Shown here: positions 61,105 to 64,000 of the stretch, in pieces
How the letters are laid out: every line of letters begins with the position of its first letter
Numbering within the stretch: position 1 is the first letter of the stretch
Source: an uncultured Kordiimonas sp.
GTDB lineage: Bacteria; Pseudomonadota; Alphaproteobacteria; Sphingomonadales; Kordiimonadaceae
Reading direction: 5' to 3'
Assembly: GCA_947503625.1 (NCBI GenBank)
Contig: CANNEK010000003.1
Location: 186,001-250,000, forward strand
DNA: 64,000 nt
The notes under the pieces: model-generated
The model's input: the letters and a program-made list of their open reading frames with translations, nothing else
What the model was told of the DNA's origin: nothing
Database searches by the model: none
Made by a program: the position numbers and the translations under genes

Positions 61105-64000
61105 TTGAAAAATAGATATTTGACGCTGGCATTATCCGTCAGCATGACAGCACTTGCGTTGGGCAGTGCTGCAAGCGCCGACACGCGACTTGTGAAACAG
61201 GGCGACGTCTCGGATGATCATATCGCCTTCACCTATGGCGGTGACATCTGGGTGGCGAACCGCGATGGCTCGGAGCCGCGCCAACTGACAACACGCCGCG
61301 CCGCAGAAATGATGCCGCGCTTTTCGCCGAACGGGCAGACAATCGCTTTCTCGGCCACATACGACGGCAACACAGATGTCTACACTGTTCCGGTGACGGG
61401 CGGGCAACCCAAACGACTGACCTGGCACCCGGAAGTTGACATGGTTGAAGACTGGACGCCGAACGGCGAACAGGTTCTGTTCACGTCGCGCCGCGAAATG
61501 ACCAGTGGTCGCAGTGCTCAGGCATGGCACATTGATGCGGAAGGCGGTTATCCGGTTAAAGTAATGGAAGCGGTTGTTCAAAGCGCGGTCTGGGACGCGC
61601 GCGGTGAACGACTGGCCTACCAGCCATACAACACCGCTCATCGCGGTGCGAGCGGTTGGCGCAACCACAGGGGTGGCAGTACACCGCCTATCTGGATTTT
61701 AAACCCTGCGAGCGGTGACTGGGAAGAAATCCCGCACGAGCGTGCTTCAGATACCAACCCCATGTGGGTCGGCGACGACGTCTATTTCCTGTCAGATCGC
61801 TCCGGCATGAAAAACATCTGGAAGTATGACGCAAATGACAAGACCGTCAGCATGGTTACAGACCAGAAAGTGTGGGATATCAACTATGCCCGGGCGCACG
61901 GGTCCGACATTCTGTTCACCACGACGGCGGGTGACCTGATCATGCTGGATACCCGCCGCGGTCGTACGCGTGCCGTGGACGTGACATTGTCACCTGACCT
62001 TCCCGAGGCTCAGCCCCAGTGGAAAGATGCCATGCGTAACATGACATCCGCAGGCCTTTCACCCACAGGCAAACGTGCCGTTGTGACAGCACGCGGTGAT
62101 ATCTACACCGTGCCACTCAAGGATGGCTCCACCCGTAACCTGACCCGTACTTCCGGTGTGCGCGAAAGTACTGCTTTATGGTCACCAAACGGTGGTGAAA
62201 TCGCTTACCTGAGCGACGCAACACGCAAGTTGCGGGTTGTTATTACCGATCAGGCGGGCGCCGAAAAGCGCAGCTTTGACCTTGGTGAAGATGACTACAC
62301 TTTAGTGGATTGGTCCGGCAACGGCAGCAAGATCATGCTGGCTGACAATCATCTGAGTGTCTGGTCAATGGATGCGGAAAGCGGCGAGCTCACCAAAATA
62401 TATACCGACAACCGCCGCTCTGGTGTTCAGATCAGCGTTTCGAAAGATGGCAACTGGCTTGCGTACACCAAAGCGCGCGCCAACTATTTCAATGATGTGT
62501 TCCTCTATAGTTTTGAAGACGGAAGCCACACACAGATTACAGATGGCATGAGCCACGCAACGTCGCCTGCGTTCAGCCCGGATGGCAACTATCTTTATTT
62601 TGCCGCCAGCACCAATGCCGGACCAACAGCGGTTGGCCTTGATATGTCAACACAGGAACGGCCCATTCGCTTTGGTCTATATGCTGCGGTGCTTGCTGCA
62701 GATGGCAAATCACCCTTGCTGCCCAAAGCAGGCGACGAGGACGAAAAGTCAGAGGAAGAAGCCAGCGACAACGGCGAAGAGGACAAAGACGAGAAGAAGG
62801 ATGAAGATACCAAGGAAATGATCGTCGATGTTGACGGCATTGCCGACCGTATCGTCGCTCTTCCCGTCGCAGAGCGTTCGTACGGAAGCCTTCAGGTTGC
62901 CCATGATGGCGGGCTGTTCTTCCTCGAGTTCACGCAGCCCGGCGGTTCAATTGAACCAAATGGCAATGGCCAGCGTTCCAGCAAGCTGATGCGCTTTGAC
63001 TTCAAAGACAAAAAAGCCGCGAAAGCCATGGACCAGGTGCAGGGTTACAGCCTGTCAGAAGACGGCAAAACCGTCATCGTGCGCACGCAGGGCAATGGTC
63101 TGATGACAGCCAAGGCGGAAAAAGACATCAAGGCCGAAAAGCTGAACACATCGGACGTGAAAGCCTTTATCAACCCGCGCGAAGAATGGGCACAGATATT
63201 TGATGAGGCATGGCGCTTCGAGCATCAGTATTTCTATGCCGAAAACATGCATGGCCTTGATTGGCAAGGCATCTATGACAAGTACCGGCCGCTGGTTGCT
63301 CATGTGGCAACGCGCGCCGACCTGAACCGTTTGATCGTTGATATGGTCTCGGAATTGCAGGTTGGCCACAACCGTGCCGGCCGCGGGGACGTGTATGCAG
63401 ACAAGCCTGTGCAAATCGGCCTTTTGGGCGCAGACCTTCGCCTCGAAAACGGTACGTATCAGGTGACCCGGATATATGACGGCGAAAACTGGAACCCGTT
63501 TGTAAAGGCACCTCTTGCTGCGCCGGGCATTGGCGTTTCTGAAGGCGACTATATCCATGCCGTTAACGGTGCGCCTGTTGGTGGCAACGTAAATATCTTA
63601 GCCCATCTGATCCAGACGGTTGGCAAACAGGTAACCCTGTCTGTCAGCAGTGATGGTGACCTCGCAAACGCCCGGGATGTGGTTGTAGAGCCTATCGCAA
63701 ACGAGCGTCAGCTAAGGCACTGGGCCTGGGTAGAAGGCAACCGCAAGCGTGTAGAAGAAGCGACAGGCGGCAGAGCCGGTTATGTTTATCTACCCAATAC
63801 GGCAGGCGGCGGCTTCACCTACTTCAACCGCATGTTCTTCGCCCAAAGTGACCGGCCGTCAATGATTGTCGATGAACGCCAGAACGGCGGCGGTCAGGCG
63901 GCAAACTACATCACCGACGTGCTCTCGCGGCAGTATCTCTCCAGCTGGGTGGACCGGGACGGCCTGACGTTCGAAACGCCGGGTGGTGCCGTGTTTGGCC
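61105..64000 (+). CDS. Tricorn-like S41 peptidase (partial, runs off the end)
   Basis: At least 965 residues of a secreted TolB-propeller / PDZ / S41 protease. The TTG start at 61105 follows GGAGGG by 4 bp and begins with a signal peptide ending ASA-DTRL; an ATG at 61021 would add 28 residues and bury the signal. Residues about 30-540 are two beta-propellers with repeated WSPNG-type blades. An acidic linker (Glu/Asp/Lys-rich, near 62740-62820) splits the second propeller. Then come a C1 helical domain, a PDZ-like domain and the S41 core, where DERQNGGGQ precedes the catalytic Ser beyond the edge. It probably degrades peptides in the periplasm. Confidence 0.9.
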   Translation, partial: MKNRYLTLALSVSMTALALGSAASADTRLVKQGDVSDDHIAFTYGGDIWVANRDGSEPRQLTTRRAAEMMPRFSPNGQTIAFSATYDGNTDVYTVPVTGGQPKRLTWHPEVDMVEDWTPNGEQVLFTSRREMTSGRSAQAWHIDAEGGYPVKVMEAVVQSAVWDARGERLAYQPYNTAHRGASGWRNHRGGSTPPIWILNPASGDWEEIPHERASDTNPMWVGDDVYFLSDRSGMKNIWKYDANDKTVSMVTDQKVWDINYARAHGSDILFTTTAGDLIMLDTRRGRTRAVDVTLSPDLPEAQPQWKDAMRNMTSAGLSPTGKRAVVTARGDIYTVPLKDGSTRNLTRTSGVRESTALWSPNGGEIAYLSDATRKLRVVITDQAGAEKRSFDLGEDDYTLVDWSGNGSKIMLADNHLSVWSMDAESGELTKIYTDNRRSGVQISVSKDGNWLAYTKARANYFNDVFLYSFEDGSHTQITDGMSHATSPAFSPDGNYLYFAASTNAGPTAVGLDMSTQERPIRFGLYAAVLAADGKSPLLPKAGDEDEKSEEEASDNGEEDKDEKKDEDTKEMIVDVDGIADRIVALPVAERSYGSLQVAHDGGLFFLEFTQPGGSIEPNGNGQRSSKLMRFDFKDKKAAKAMDQVQGYSLSEDGKTVIVRTQGNGLMTAKAEKDIKAEKLNTSDVKAFINPREEWAQIFDEAWRFEHQYFYAENMHGLDWQGIYDKYRPLVAHVATRADLNRLIVDMVSELQVGHNRAGRGDVYADKPVQIGLLGADLRLENGTYQVTRIYDGENWNPFVKAPLAAPGIGVSEGDYIHAVNGAPVGGNVNILAHLIQTVGKQVTLSVSSDGDLANARDVVVEPIANERQLRHWAWVEGNRKRVEEATGGRAGYVYLPNTAGGGFTYFNRMFFAQSDRPSMIVDERQNGGGQAANYITDVLSRQYLSSWVDRDGLTFETPGGAVFG

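Overview
The window looks like ordinary chromosome of a free-living, aerobic alphaproteobacterium of moderate GC, possibly near the Kordiimonadales, though I cannot fix the order from sequence alone. The signs are the mraZ-rsmH start of a cell-division and wall (dcw) cluster, a bacterial class A RNase P RNA, an elongator tRNA-Met of alphaproteobacterial type, frequent GTG/TTG starts, and many periplasmic peptidases and lipoproteins. I found no rRNA, transposase, integrase, prophage or CRISPR array.

Layout. 0-1 kb: 5' end of rsmH and all of mraZ (minus strand), with two TGGGA-N5-TGGGA pairs upstream. 1-3.5 kb: secreted zinc metalloprotease. 3.7-11 kb: the most unusual locus. It is a minus-strand operon of ABC exporter, HlyD adaptor and TolC channel in which the ABC ATPase domain has lost every catalytic motif. 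Divergent from it is an 850-residue lipoprotein whose C-terminal half is 21 perfect-period 20-residue repeats carrying two His and one Trp each. 11.1-11.5 kb: rnpB. 11.7-16.4 kb: small lipoprotein, TetR regulator, and a four-gene operon (DnaJ/TerB protein, EamA transporter, AmpD-like amidase, helical secreted protein). 16.6-18.9 kb: two tandem, equal-length FabH-like ketosynthases. 18.9-23.4 kb: degenerate GGDEF protein, then a BlaI/BlaR1-like pair under two BlaI-type palindromes. 23.5-29.4 kb: M19 dipeptidase, MAPEG protein, two alpha/beta hydrolases, TPR and DUF1304 proteins.

29.4-34.3 kb is accessory in look: an AT-rich islet (orphan protein, XRE regulator, tRNA-like fragment), then an orphan gene, a Tll0287-like heme protein and a Baeyer-Villiger-type monooxygenase. 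These last three unrelated genes all carry Glu/Asp-Thr-Pro microrepeats. 34.4-42.3 kb: YaiI-family protein, fused 5-oxoprolinase, cytochrome P450, GMC oxidoreductase and a universal stress protein. The last overlaps a convergent hybrid histidine kinase by 77 bp. 44-48.4 kb: gamma-glutamyltransferase and a PepSY/response-regulator/kinase operon. 48.5-54.6 kb: second stress protein, glycosyltransferase, MFS carrier, MarR plus enoyl-CoA hydratase behind a 28-bp palindrome, TrmB-like methyltransferase, hemolysin III. 54.8-64 kb: fasciclin protein, S9 lipoprotein peptidase, Tat-signal SDR, secreted SnoaL-like protein, membrane histidine kinase, tRNA-Met, and a tricorn-like S41 protease running off the end.

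Functional themes: extracytoplasmic peptide turnover (M10/M12-like, M19, S9, S41, gamma-glutamyltransferase with 5-oxoprolinase), oxidation of hydrophobic substrates (P450, GMC, BVMO, SDR), and envelope sensing (BlaR1-like, PhoQ-like and hybrid kinases).
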